Assembly (NCBI GenBank): GCA_963422505.1
Contig: OY730196.1
Span: forward strand, 116,583,965-116,647,964
Direction of reading: 5' to 3'
DNA: 64,000 nucleotides
From: Pseudognaphalium luteoalbum
Lineage: Eukaryota > Streptophyta > Magnoliopsida > Asterales > Asteraceae
Shown: piece after piece, positions 21,467 to 32,585 of the stretch
Layout: each line of letters opens with the position of its first letter
How positions within the stretch are numbered: position 1 is the first letter of the stretch
The notes under the pieces: model-generated
What the model was told of the DNA's origin: nothing
What the model saw: only the letters and a program-made list of their open reading frames with translations
Databases searched by the model: none
Translations under genes and position numbers: made by a program

Positions 21467-22938
21467 TGATGGGTGCTAAGTATAGGCAATTATAATCACA
21501 AGTTTTAATTAAGAAAATACTAAATAATACTATCACACAATTCAGGCAAGTGTTATCCTGATCATAGAATATAGTTTTATAAGTAAGTCCAGATTCGAAC
21601 ACAGAAAACGTAATTTAATCTATAACTAACTATTTATTTATCCTAATTACAAGTATTACAAATATACAAATTCACAATTAATGTACAATAATATACAAGA
21701 TAGGGGGGACGTTTTAGTTCCGATCGAACATATGTATAATTGATACCAATTCTTTAATAGATAAGTTTAAAGGAACAACTTAAGAATACTAAATTGGATA
21801 GAAGATTATGACTATTTAAACTATTATTTATTACACTTATTATATCAACTTATGTCTATTTGCGTGTTGGCTATTATTATTGTGATTTACTAATGTAGAA
21901 AACCTCAAAGGTTATGACAATTCTCATATAGCAATACAGTCAAAGGTTATGTAAAGTATCACTATTTATTAAGATCTATCAACATATTATTGATGCAATT
22001 CCAGGGTCGGTTGAATCATAATGCTACTTAACATCTAATAAAACATAATCACTTAATTTAAAAACCCAAAAGGTTAGTGAGTTTATCCATAAATCAGTTA
22101 ATTATGATCATTAACATAATATAACACATAATTCTTGCAATATAATATTCAATAATATGGTTCCAACATAAACATATAATTCATATAATAAACATAATAA
22201 ACATACATTTAAACATTCATAATGAAAATCTAACAAGCAATTAATTCAAATAAACAATATCCATAGTAACCCAAAAGGTTAGTGAAGCTACAAGGATAAA
22301 GAAACCGAACCAATTGACGAACTAGCTTTTCCTAAGGTTGAAAACCTTCAAACCCTAGCTCCTTAGCCTCCAAATTCGCACCTAAAGTCGACCTTAAACC
22401 TTAATATTCGACTTTGTATTCTAAGAATCGTATATCGTTTAATCAAAACTAAGCCTCTATTTATACTAATCCTGGCTGACCCTCCAACCGCCGGTTGGGA
22501 CCTCCAACTGCCGGTTGGAGTTTATTAATCCTACTCCAACTCTGCGCAGTTATCCACCGCCTTGAACTCTTAGCCCCAACCGCCGGTTGGGCAATCCAAC
22601 CGCCGGTTGGACTTAATTTCCAGAATTTTCCATAAACGGCTTGGGTTTCAAATTGGGCTTCTCTTTCTTCTTTAAACGGATTTACTTGTTTTCTTGGCCC
22701 AAATCTTTATTATTATCATTCTAGTCTTCATTTCTTTAAGGTTTAGATCTTCTTTTCTTCAATTGCTTTAATTTCTTCAGTTTCGGTCTTATTTTCGTTC
22801 TTTTTCTTCAATCTTTAATTAAAATACATTTCTGCAAATATTAACAAAATAAGTATCTAAAATCATATAAATGCATAAAAATGTATACAAATATAGGGAT
22901 AAATAATATAAAATATAGTATCTATTTGATGCTTATCA
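21467..22938. mobile_element. Second solo LTR (1,472 bp)
   Basis: Begins TGATGGGTGCTAAG and ends TTTGATGCTTATCA, with a perfect 5 bp duplication ATTGT at 21462-21466 and 22939-22943. The ends are TG..CA and form a short imperfect inverted repeat. No Gag or Pol coding is present, so it is best read as a solo LTR of a family different from the one at 18427. It holds the CCAACCGCCGGTTGG palindrome cluster. Confidence 0.85.
22484..22611. repeat. Four CCAACCGCCGGTTGG palindromes
   Basis: Palindromes at 22484-22498, 22502-22520, 22575-22591 and 22595-22611 share the core CCAAC-YGC-CGGTTGG. The bases just outside differ between copies but still pair (CT..AG, C..G and T..A), as for conserved hairpins. 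They lie in the solo LTR at 21467-22938. Confidence 0.9.
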
Positions 22939-23139
22939 ATTGTTTTTTCCTTTTTTTTAGCGACTAATATACTTACATTTATATATTTAATAATTAATAA
23001 ATCTAGTAACTAATGTGATTACGGGGGAGGGAAGTATAATTATAAAAATTTAATATAATTCGTTAGATCTAAGGGAGGAACCCATCGAAGGGTCAAGATT
23101 CCTCCATGCTATTTTGTTTTATATATATACTAGGTGAAG

Positions 23140-23159
23140 AGCCCGCGACAACGCGGGCT
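23140..23159 (-). terminator. Helitron 3' terminal hairpin
   Basis: A perfect 8 bp GC-rich stem with a 4 base loop, 6-10 bases inside the CTAG end, as expected for the signal that ends Helitron rolling-circle replication. The equivalent stems of copies A, B and C carry mismatches. Confidence 0.6.
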
Positions 23160-23531
23160 TCCTAGGTTTTTATTTTTTTTTATTTTTTTATTTATAAGTT
23201 TAGAGAAGCACGTGTTTGTGTATGTATTAACAATTAAATGTGATTTTAATAAAATGCACATTGATATAATTGGCAAAATATAATATGAATGTAAAATAAA
23301 TGGTGTTCATATAACAGAATGTGTATCTAATTTTTCAGTAATTGATTATCAAACCTTATTTTGTAACTGTTGATAGGAGCAATATCATCATTGATGAATA
23401 CTTTAGATCCAAAGAGTGAGTTTGAGACTTGTAGTTTTTCTGTATTTGTATTTAATGATGTTGAATTTAAAGATAAAAAATAATGTAAAAAGTAATTGAG
23501 TTGTAATATATATGCTTAAGTTTTTGTGTAC

Positions 23532-24836
23532 CTTCCCATTCCTTGTACTTAGCCAAATGAATCAACACAATTGTTGCCCCAGTGTTGTCATCTTTATTTG
23601 AGAACACATTGTACAACCGTGTAGCAAATTAGTCCCATAGGGTGCAATTAAGCTTAGTACCACTGTGATTATTGGTTTCATTAGCAAATAACATATGTTG
23701 TTTGTTTATAAAGATTATGAGCAAGTGAATGATCTATGTTTATTTTTGACCATATGTTACCTTAAGTTTTGTAGGGTGAAGGTTATGAAGCGTGATTCCT
23801 TGTTCTCTTCATTGTTCCTGATGTTCATATCTCCAACATGTATAACATGGTCGATAAAATTTGTAAGTGTGGATAGATTAATAGTTAATAATGTTATGCA
23901 TATCAAACTACAAAACTCTCGTTGCGATTATTTTTCTAAAAATTAAGAGTACCACAATTAAAAAACAATAATGAATATAAACTTACCAATAACAATGTTG
24001 GGGTTTATGTTACCTCCATAGATATCAGCAAAATCAATGAGATCAAAGGGTTCGATTTCATTTTCAAAGCTTTCTGATTGCTTGACTCTTGTGGTGTATA
24101 AGAAATTTATTTTACTTGGATGATTCACAAGTGAATATTTTTCCACATTCGACCCAATACCAAAATTTGAGAGCTCAACAACAGAGCCTTCTTCAACCTC
24201 ATCTTCGAAGTCACCTAAGAAGTTTTTCTTGATTGTGCCTTGAATAGTGTGTACCTATGGTAACAAAGTACAGGTTAAAGTTCAACCATAACAAAAGAAC
24301 ATAAATTCAATAATGATTTAATAACAACATTTAACCAAAAGACAATCCATGTAATTTCTAGAGGTAACAATTATATAGATTAAAACACATACACACAATC
24401 AAACTTTATTATTTGTATATAATCAGAGCCCCAACTACAACTTGTAATTTGACAGTAAACTTCATAAAAAAGCAACTTGCTTAATACTTTATACTCCAAA
24501 AAGAATAAGCTTTGCTATCAAACACAGCATATAGAAATCAATATACACCCCTATTACTAACGATCACCCTAACATATACAAAATTATATAACAACTATAT
24601 GACCATATTCTAGAAACCCACAGTCATAATCAAGAAACGAAATTAGTAGTTTATTTTTGGATGTTTATAAGTTTATACTTACATGTTCATCAACAACAAT
24701 GAATTCAATTGAGGCTACGATGCTTGGGTTGTTTTTGAAGGTCTATTTCCACACGTTAAGCAGTTGTAACTTCACAACCCAGTCGTTTTTTTCTCTGTGG
24801 ATTACGAACACAATCGAACTGTCGGTTAGCAGCCAT
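23532..24836 (-). pseudogene. RPA70-like (replication protein A) pseudogene in a Helitron
   Basis: Recognisable exons on the minus strand are 24683-24836 (MAANRQFDCVRN, then after a frameshift DWVVKLQLLNVWK, a TAG, and NPSIVASIEFIVVDEH), 23987-24254 (TIQGTIKKNFLGDFEDEVEE, EPFDLIDFADIYGG), about 23761-23870 (GDMNIRNNEENKESRFITF) and 23532-23662 (TKLNCTLWD, a TAA, FATRLYNVFSNKDD, IVLIHLAKYKEWEG). These match the plant RPA1 oligonucleotide-binding folds as I remember them. Splice donors such as GTAAGT remain, but the stops in the first and last exons and the frameshift show it is dead. Proteins of this family bind single-stranded DNA; Helitron copies are thought to aid transposition or to be captured host genes. 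Confidence 0.8.
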
Positions 24837-25083
24837 TGATGATGATGAAACGATTTAGATTTTGCGAGTTTTAGGGTTAAGCAAGTTGATTATTCGGTGA
24901 ATGCAATGCGTGGTTATATCTCTGTATTTATAGGTGTTTAATTTTAAGTTTCCAAATTGTATTACAATTGTAATTGGTTTACGATCTACATTAATATGGA
25001 AAAGATTTGTATTTTAAGAATAATCTTTTATTTTAGAAATCTAAATATTTAATTTAATGTATAACAATAATAATAAAGAAAAT

Positions 25084-25126
25084 AATAATAATAATAATAA
25101 TAACAATAATAATAATAATAATAGTG
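25084..25126. repeat. (AAT)n microsatellite
   Basis: AATAATAATAAT run with a single interruption, inside Helitron copy D upstream of the RPA-like pseudogene. Confidence 0.85.
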
Positions 25127-25710
25127 TAGTTCTATTCCAAAAGGAGAACAATAGAAAGTTGAAGGTGTTAGCATGAGTAATATAACAGAGAGTGAATGCT
25201 TCAGAAATTATTTTTGGAGAAGGGAGGTAGGGTTGGAGATGAAAGGGGGTGTAAAATAGGCCTCCCTAATTTGAACCAAATTAATTGGGTCATAACATAT
25301 AAATTATCTATGTTACATATTGATGGGCCATGTAGAATGTGGCGATCTTTTGGGCACAGAATGTTTTCAAATATCAAATTCATATTTGTAGATAACTAAC
25401 TTGTATATATTCAATTAATTAATTAATTAATATTTTAATATTAAATTTTTAGGAAGGTGTCGTTACCTACGTAGCCTATTTGTTAGGGGATTTTTTTTAA
25501 GAAATCCTTATACGATTAATACGATTAAATCTTTATTATTAGGGTGGTGACTATATTTATTTATTATGTATTATATGTAGTAAGTATTATTTTCTTTTTT
25601 TATTATTTATAAGGGTGAAAATTGTAATTAACAGGATTTAATCTCAATCGTTAGATCTTGATAATAAACATATCGAAGGGTCAAAATTTCTACATGGAAT
25701 TTTGTTTTAA

Positions 25711-28008
25711 TTATATAATAATAATAATAAAAGATAAAGATAATATAATATAATATAATATAATATAATATAATATAATAAAGATAAAGCTATAGTATTA
25801 TATAATTTAGATGTAATAATATTATTTAATAAAATAACGACACTCTTAAAAGGATACTATCCTTGTTTATAATTTAAAATTAATATAGCAGCAAATAATT
25901 TTCTACTTATTTTAACATCGTCATCTTAAAATCAGCCCATCATTATAGTATTAGTACTATTTCTAAATTAATAAAACAATCACTAACATCCTAAAAAATA
26001 AAAAATAAAATCAAACTATGTACAACATCATTCGTTAACTACAATTAAAATCCTTACCATATACAAATTTTAATTCATGTTATATTGTTCTTCCATTTTT
26101 TTTAACTAATCAATTAGTCTCTAAAATTACTAGCGATATGATTATATACATATAATCTAAAATAATTTAATTCGCTACTTCGTTGTTTATCTTTTTTAAC
26201 TCATACAAAATGATAAAATTTTATCACATACATTATATGCGTAACACTAGAAAATCTAATGCACATTCAAAAAGCTGTATGCATACATAGGTTTCAAAGC
26301 TAGTATATAATGTATATAGACCAATTAGAAGACATACACAGAATAACGTATGCACGTTGTTTCTTTACGTACACTAGACTATACAAATGAATAAAAAACC
26401 ATTTTGTCTAAATTTCAAACGTTTACTTCTTAGATTCACTTCAAATCCTAAATATATGGTTGTTACAACTTACATCATTAGTGACGTTCTCAATATTTGT
26501 TTTAAGTTGATTAATTATCGATATCACTTAGTTTAATATGTTGATTGGGAAATCAAATTAATAAATTATAAATTATCTTAGTGTAGCCACTAATATTGAA
26601 ATCTTCTCATCTGTATTCGACCGTTTACTAGTACATTAAGAAATATGATATAAGATATGTCTGAAGAGCATTTGGCGAAATGTTAAACATCATGTAACTG
26701 ATTTTATTAAATCTAAAAAATCACACTAAGTTAAGAAGTATTTAAAAAGAAAAAGGAGATTATATTAACAGCAGTATCTTATCGTAGTGCATACTGTAAC
26801 TTAAAAATGAAATAATGAAAAAGTCAATCGCTGATGGTGGACTTTTTATAATAAAAGTCAAAATTAGAAATGGGGTGGTGGGGGTCAATCAATCATATTT
26901 TATTTTAAATAAATATTAAAACAAGGTATTGTGTCATGCAATGCAATGGCCAACACCAATTGTAATATTTGGTCATCCACTTATTCATGTTGGTATTACA
27001 AAAAGCCCCATTTGCTTATCATATTATGGAAATTAGGTTATCATGTTTTGACTTTTATTTTCCATGCAACTTAATCTTTGTCTATCATAAAGAAATTGAT
27101 TTTTATTTTTATATATATGCAGGATGAAATATAAATGTAACCATCTTACTGTAAACAAAGTTTATATATAAAAAAATTTATTCCGATAAATGGTACGCCA
27201 AAATGAGTAAAAGACAGAGTATTCAAGTATTTTCACATGATATGATATATGACCATTAAATGGTACGCTAAAATGAGTTGAAGTTCCATTAAAAGTTTCT
27301 GTTTGACTTTGTCTCTTCCAGCTACGACTTTTAATACTATATAAAACTAATGACGACTAATTATTATTTAATTAACGTCTTACTTATGAAGGAGTTGCTT
27401 AACCAGTTGGTCTGGCATTGTTAATTGTTTTACGTACGTATAAACAAATGGTAGTAGTTAAATTGTAGCGTTTAGACTTTAGAGTGTGATATATTACACG
27501 TGCTGATCACGACACAGCTTTCAAATAGTATCATATGTTACAAACAGTTTCCATTATTATCGTCCTGTACATTATTAATATAGTAATTATTACTGTACTT
27601 GTTACAATAATAATTTCTATGACTTCATCATCCTCTTAGGTCTTACCCTAGCGAATGTGACACATTTGTAATTTACGTAATTTACCACCTTGTCTTCCCT
27701 AATCTACCCTTTGACTTAAACAAGCGTGAATGCGTTATGATTGTTGTAATCATTATAGTTGTTAAAGTCTTACGATTCACGAGTCGACTAAGATATTTAA
27801 AAATGAGATGACTCGAACCTCAACTCTTAAATGACTTTTAATAAAAAACATAAAATGATAAAATAGGACACACTTTTAATTTAATGTAATAAAAAACATA
27901 AAATGATAAAATAGGATAATAAATAACTAATAATCAATTCAAAATTAATCATTTATGTTAATTAACGACTATTATCTTGTTTTACTTCACTTAGAAATAA
28001 AATTCTAT

Positions 28009-28039
<31 letters not shown>

Positions 28040-28179
28040 AATTTTCTAACGACAACTCTTAAGGCTGTGTTGTACCATGAAAATAACTACCTCACTAACT
28101 TTTTAATAACTACACTACTAACCTTAATGTATCATCATTTATACACATAACATTTTCTTAACACAACCCTAAGGGCTAT
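25711..28179. other. Intergenic AT-rich DNA with simple repeats, no gene seen
   Basis: Holds an AAT run (about 25716-25732), a TAATA pentamer array (about 25740-25782), two direct repeats of about 30 bp with ATAAAAAACATAAAATGATA (from about 27840 and 27891) and a TA run at about 28016-28042. A pair of AAATGGTACGC(C/T)AAAATGAGT copies lies at about 27188 and 27258. No convincing coding frame or RNA gene is visible. Confidence 0.6.
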
Positions 28180-28185
28180 CATTAG

Positions 28186-28232
<47 letters not shown>
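28180..28232. repeat. (TA)n microsatellite
   Basis: A long pure TA dinucleotide run that abuts the left end of the composite element at 28233. A similar TA run (about 32236-32268) abuts its right end. Confidence 0.9.
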
Positions 28233-28234
<2 letters not shown>

Positions 28235-28876
28235 ATTGAGATCAAGAGAGAAGAGTTTCTAAAGGGAGAAGATGATGAAGCAATCTTGGCCATCAGATGA
28301 GTGATTCAATGGTTGAGATTGGTCAAAGGGGTTTGTTCACAAATTTTAAGTCGTAAGGGCACTTTAGTCTATTCTTATGTTCAAGAAAAAAAGGAAACAA
28401 TTCACATTTTAATGTAGAAACTAAATACCGATCGGTTGGCATGCAGAAAAACAACCGAAAAAAACTCCTCCTATTCCATATCCAGCGGCAATTAAGAAAA
28501 ATCATAAACCCTAATTTGTGATTACGCAAGGCAAATTGCGAACGGAATCAACACGAAAATATCGATACTTTTGAAGTGGTATTTTAGAAGACTAAAGGAT
28601 TTGTTCGAGGTCACATCGTTGTGTATCGTCAGGGAAGATGGTTACAACTAAAGAACTAATAAAATCGACCATAAAAGGTAGCGTTTCTAGTTTCTTTTAT
28701 GTTTACTGTATATGTTTTCTGAAGCATTGATTCAACATTTAGGTTTTTTGTTTAGTAAAAAATGGGTGAAGATTAGTAGTTAATAAAAAAAAAATAGGGG
28801 TTTGTTGCAGGGGTATTAGTGAGGTCTGGGAAGTCTTTAGAATCAATTAACGAAAATGGTTGTTGGGGTTGGATTG

Positions 28877-31117
28877 TGTAACACCCAGCATTCGGGTCTA
28901 ATAATATTTTAATATTTTCTGACGGTAAATTATTATTTAATGTGTCAAAAAATAAGTTTGTTGTATTATTTGAAAATAAATGGGTAAAAGAGTTAAATAG
29001 TTTATTGTGACTAATAAATTAGTAACTATTTTAATTTAATTTAGATGACGGTAAAATAAAATAATGTTTCCCCGTAAATGGTTTTAAGTTCCAGACAATG
29101 ACAAGTACGGGGAATGAAATTTAGACAATTAGATGATAGACTCATATATTGAGTCGGTTTGTTGTTTCCACCATATATCTATACACATACCTACCATACG
29201 TACATACAGAAACATGTAAACCCTAAAAACATTTCACAACATCAAATTGAAGCTAGAGAACTTCGAATTAAGCTTCAAGAGAGTGATTAATTTTTCCTTT
29301 CATCATTCTAATCCCTTTGCAAGTGTTAATTCTTGATTTTCATAAACTTAGAAAATGAGTTATTGAGTAATTGATGAAATTTGAATGAATTATATGAAAT
29401 TGAAGCTGAATATTAGTTATATGATGATGGAATGATGATTCTTGATCTTTAATATGTTGATTTCATGATGATTACATAAAGAAATTGCTTGATTTCTTGA
29501 AAATTTAGTTTGAATGTGAAATTATAGGTTTTAAGTGATTTGAATGAATTGTGAGGATTTGATGATTAAAACTTGGTTATATGATATTATTACATGTTTT
29601 GGTTGAAGTAATTGAGGCTAGAAACAGAATTGGTATGCTGGATTTGAGATTTTTGTATGCTGAGTTCGTGCAGAATTATGAACTGCACAGGTCTGGAAGA
29701 TGATGGGAATTCGGCAGATTCATCTAGAATCCGACGGATTCATCTTGAATCCGGGTGGATTCCTCAACCGGATTCCTCAACCGGATTCTATAATTAAGTT
29801 TTGTCCCAAGTTATGAATCTGGAAATGACAGAAATCCGACGGATTCCATCAGAATCCGGCAGATTCAGTTGAATCCGGCGGATTTATAGGGTGTAACAGA
29901 ATATTTTGATTTAGCTTATACATTGTGATTATATGACTTAGTATATGCTTAATTGTTAATATTAAGTTATGGTTACTAAGATGTAAATTAGTCATGTAAT
30001 TAACGACTTGACTAAAGTGAAGATGTGTTAGTGTGAGGAGCTAGTATAGTTGAATTGATGAATGGATATTGTAAACTGGTATGATTAATATTACAACTTG
30101 GTTGTTGTTGCTAGATGATACTATACTTTTGAGATATGTTGTATGATTATAAAATAAGTTGTAATTATAAATGAGATGACATAAGTGTCGGTTACCATTT
30201 GATAATTGTTTATCATGATTGAAATGGTGCATTGTGTAATGTGATGTTGTAATGAGTATTAGCATTATATCATAAGTTCATTATTGACGATGAGTTACTA
30301 ACTTGTGATATTCTGTTGTATTCTCAGATCAGCAGAAGACTCAGTGACATTAGACTACTGAGTGAGATGACTGAGGTATCGGTGAGTGGACTCGTACTTT
30401 CAGTGTAATTTGGTTATAACATATTTGGTTACAACAAGTGAACATAGTTGCTATTGTGATTGTTGATTGTTGACTATTAATTGATGAAATACACGTGTAA
30501 TATGTGATGAGTCGCCTTCGGGCATTTGCTGATGTGGAGGTCAACAATTGTTGGGCTGGGTTGCTACAGGTTAGTCAACATGGGATTTGTGATCATTTGT
30601 TGAAAGTAGAAATTATGTTGACTAAAGGTAGTAACCAGCTATCGGTAAATCACTGTATTGGCCTGCAGTGATCATAAGTGTCGCTTAGTGGGCCATCGCG
30701 GCTGAGGGCGCCACAAGGGCCACCGATCCTCTTGGTGATGTTGTGTCAGTGTCTATGTGATATTTGTTGATAATCAGTACTATTATACTGAATTGTACTG
30801 ATAGTGACAGGTACATTCACTTAGCTTCGTGCTAATTCCCCACACTACTTCTTGCAGGTTATATTATGATTTTATGGGAGGAGCAAGAAGTGTTGATTTA
30901 GATGGAATGTTTGATGATCAGCGTGCACTCTGATATTTATTTTGGATGCGTCCATATTGTGTCTTGAAATTATATAACACCCAGTTTAATATTTTATGGT
31001 TTTAGAATATTATGACTTTATGTATTATTTGTAAAGTGGTTTAACAATATTTGTCATAACCTACGTTTCCAATGTATTGTTTAAAAAAAAAATGATTCTA
31101 AAAAACGGGGTGTTATA
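28877..31117. mobile_element. Third solo LTR (2,241 bp), relative of the one at 18427
   Basis: Begins TGTAACACCCAGC and ends GGGGTGTTATA, with a 5 bp duplication GATTG at 28872-28876 and 31118-31122. The terminal CA appears changed to TA. The ends match those of 18427-20997. No Gag or Pol coding is present. The palindrome array at 29708-29885 lies inside. Confidence 0.83.
29708..29885. repeat. GAATCCGNCGGATTC palindrome array
   Basis: Six imperfect copies: about 29708-29722, 29727-29741, 29747-29762, 29832-29846, 29852-29866 and 29871-29885. Two extra CAACCGGATTC half-units lie between them. The core is GAATCCG, one variable base, CGGATTC; some copies have a lesion in one arm. Confidence 0.85.
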
Positions 31118-32231
31118 GATTGCATGTTTTGCGATAGTTGTACGTTGGTTTCTTTAAGGTTTGGGGGTATCACAATTTAGTATGAGGCAATGTGCAATTA
31201 ATTCAGTGTTTATACCATTGATACATTTGTATAACGTTAGTTGGAAATGTGGGTTGCTTCCGTCTGTGTAGTTTGTGTCTGTACCGGAAATTTTTATAAC
31301 GTTAGTTGCAAGTTACCGCTGAAACTTGTACCGGAAAAGGTGCCTTTTATGTGGTTGCATTTTTTTTATGATGCAAAAAGTTGAGAGGAACGACTGAATC
31401 AACTTGTAAATTTGCTTAATCTAAATGTCAGAACAACTGAATCATAGTTTTGTATGTAACTGGTAGTGATATGAACTCTTTTTTGATAGATTGTTAATTG
31501 TTTTTTTTTTGGGTAGTTAGAGCTTTGGAATAATAAATTTGTCCGATGAGGCTAAGTTAGGTATCATCAGAGTTGTAATGAATGACTGAATCAATTTGCT
31601 ACATTACTGAATCATAATGTGGGAACCTCTGAATCATCATGTTGTCACACTGAATCATTATGCTGTGTGTATTTGTTCAGGTTACGGTGACGCGTACGTA
31701 CAGTGTAGATAATGTTGCAGTATCTACAAGTTTCATCATCTGTTCATCGTTTGCCATTGCGATTAACCGGGATTCAAAGAGTAATAAAATAACTTACGAA
31801 TTGCTCCCAACAACCGTCACAGGTTCTTCTTCAATAAAACTCAAGAATTCGATCCCAATAATCGTTTTATTGATTGTTGATTCCGTCGAAATCTGCATCG
31901 AAATACAACTTGGCGCGATCAAAAATCTTTTTCAATGAACCGTATAAGTGGTTGAAATCCGCACCGAAATATCTTGGCATTGAAAGCATGCGTGGATCAT
32001 AGTAAAAGTGGAAATGAAATGTGAAGTTATTTGGTTGATAGTTGCCTAAAATGTTGGAGACAGATTCGTTAAATCATAAACCGTCAACATTAATGCATTT
32101 AATTTTGATGATATTAAATAAAATAATCAAATTATAAATGTCCAATATACCCTTTGACCTAATATTGGAATGATTGGTTAGGATTCCTTCTTCTTTTTCT
32201 CCATAAAACTTATCTTCTTTTTAGATCCTCC

Positions 32232-32273
<42 letters not shown>

Positions 32274-32585
32274 TTTGATACTTAGGAGTCGATTCGAGTA
32301 ACGAGTTAAAAAATCTATATTACGAATCACGAGTCGAGTCACGAGTTTACTAGTATGGTTGTAATTATCAATTCGAAGGATAAGCAAAACAATTTTTTAG
32401 AAGGATACATCATTACTTTTTTTAAAAAAAATAAAGAAAAGAAAATAATGTTAAAACTCTTTCAAGTATATAACACTTGATTTCATTTTTTGCCTACTTC
32501 TTAATGATATCATAAAGTCAAATTCCAATACTAATACAATATATTGGAATCACTACTTATAGGCCATTACTTTGTACAAGTCTTA

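Larger units (their letters stand above)
17625..23129 (-). mobile_element. Helitron-like element copy C, split by two LTR insertions
   Basis: Starts CTAGGTGAAGGACCTACGAC and ends with the motif GAAGGGTCAAGATTCCTCC near 23090, just before the next CTAG. Two later insertions with clean 5 bp duplications (18427-20997 and 21467-22938) account for about 4.05 kb, leaving about 1.45 kb of original element. No coding sequence is recognised in that remainder. Confidence 0.55.
23130..25710 (-). mobile_element. Helitron-like element copy D with RPA-like cargo
   Basis: The minus-strand 3' end is well preserved: an 8 bp stem AGCCCGCG/CGCGGGCT with loop ACAA (23140-23159), followed by a short spacer and CTAG at 23130-23133. 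The far end near 25660-25710 shares the GAAGGGTCAAAATTTC motif with copy C. It contains a broken RPA70-like gene (23532-24836); plant Helitrons often carry such genes. No Rep/helicase sequence is seen, so it is not autonomous. Confidence 0.7.
28233..32235. mobile_element. Composite repeat element bounded by TA runs
   Basis: The two ends are weakly similar in inverse orientation (GGATTGAGATCAAGAGAGAA on the left, AGGATCTAAAAAGAAGAT on the right when reversed, and GGTCAAAGG a little inside each). Repeated CTGAATCAT/GACTGAATCAA words occur at 31395-31660. A short spliced-looking frame starts at ATG 28639 (MVTTKELIKSTIK) with a GTAGCG donor. It is split by the solo LTR at 28877-31117. Class uncertain; a Mutator-like element with long degenerate ends is possible. 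Confidence 0.4.

Noticed and set aside
15476..23129. Autonomous Helitron (Rep/helicase) in the train
   Set aside because: I looked for helicase and rolling-circle motifs in long frames and found none. Only non-coding bodies and the RPA-like relic are present.
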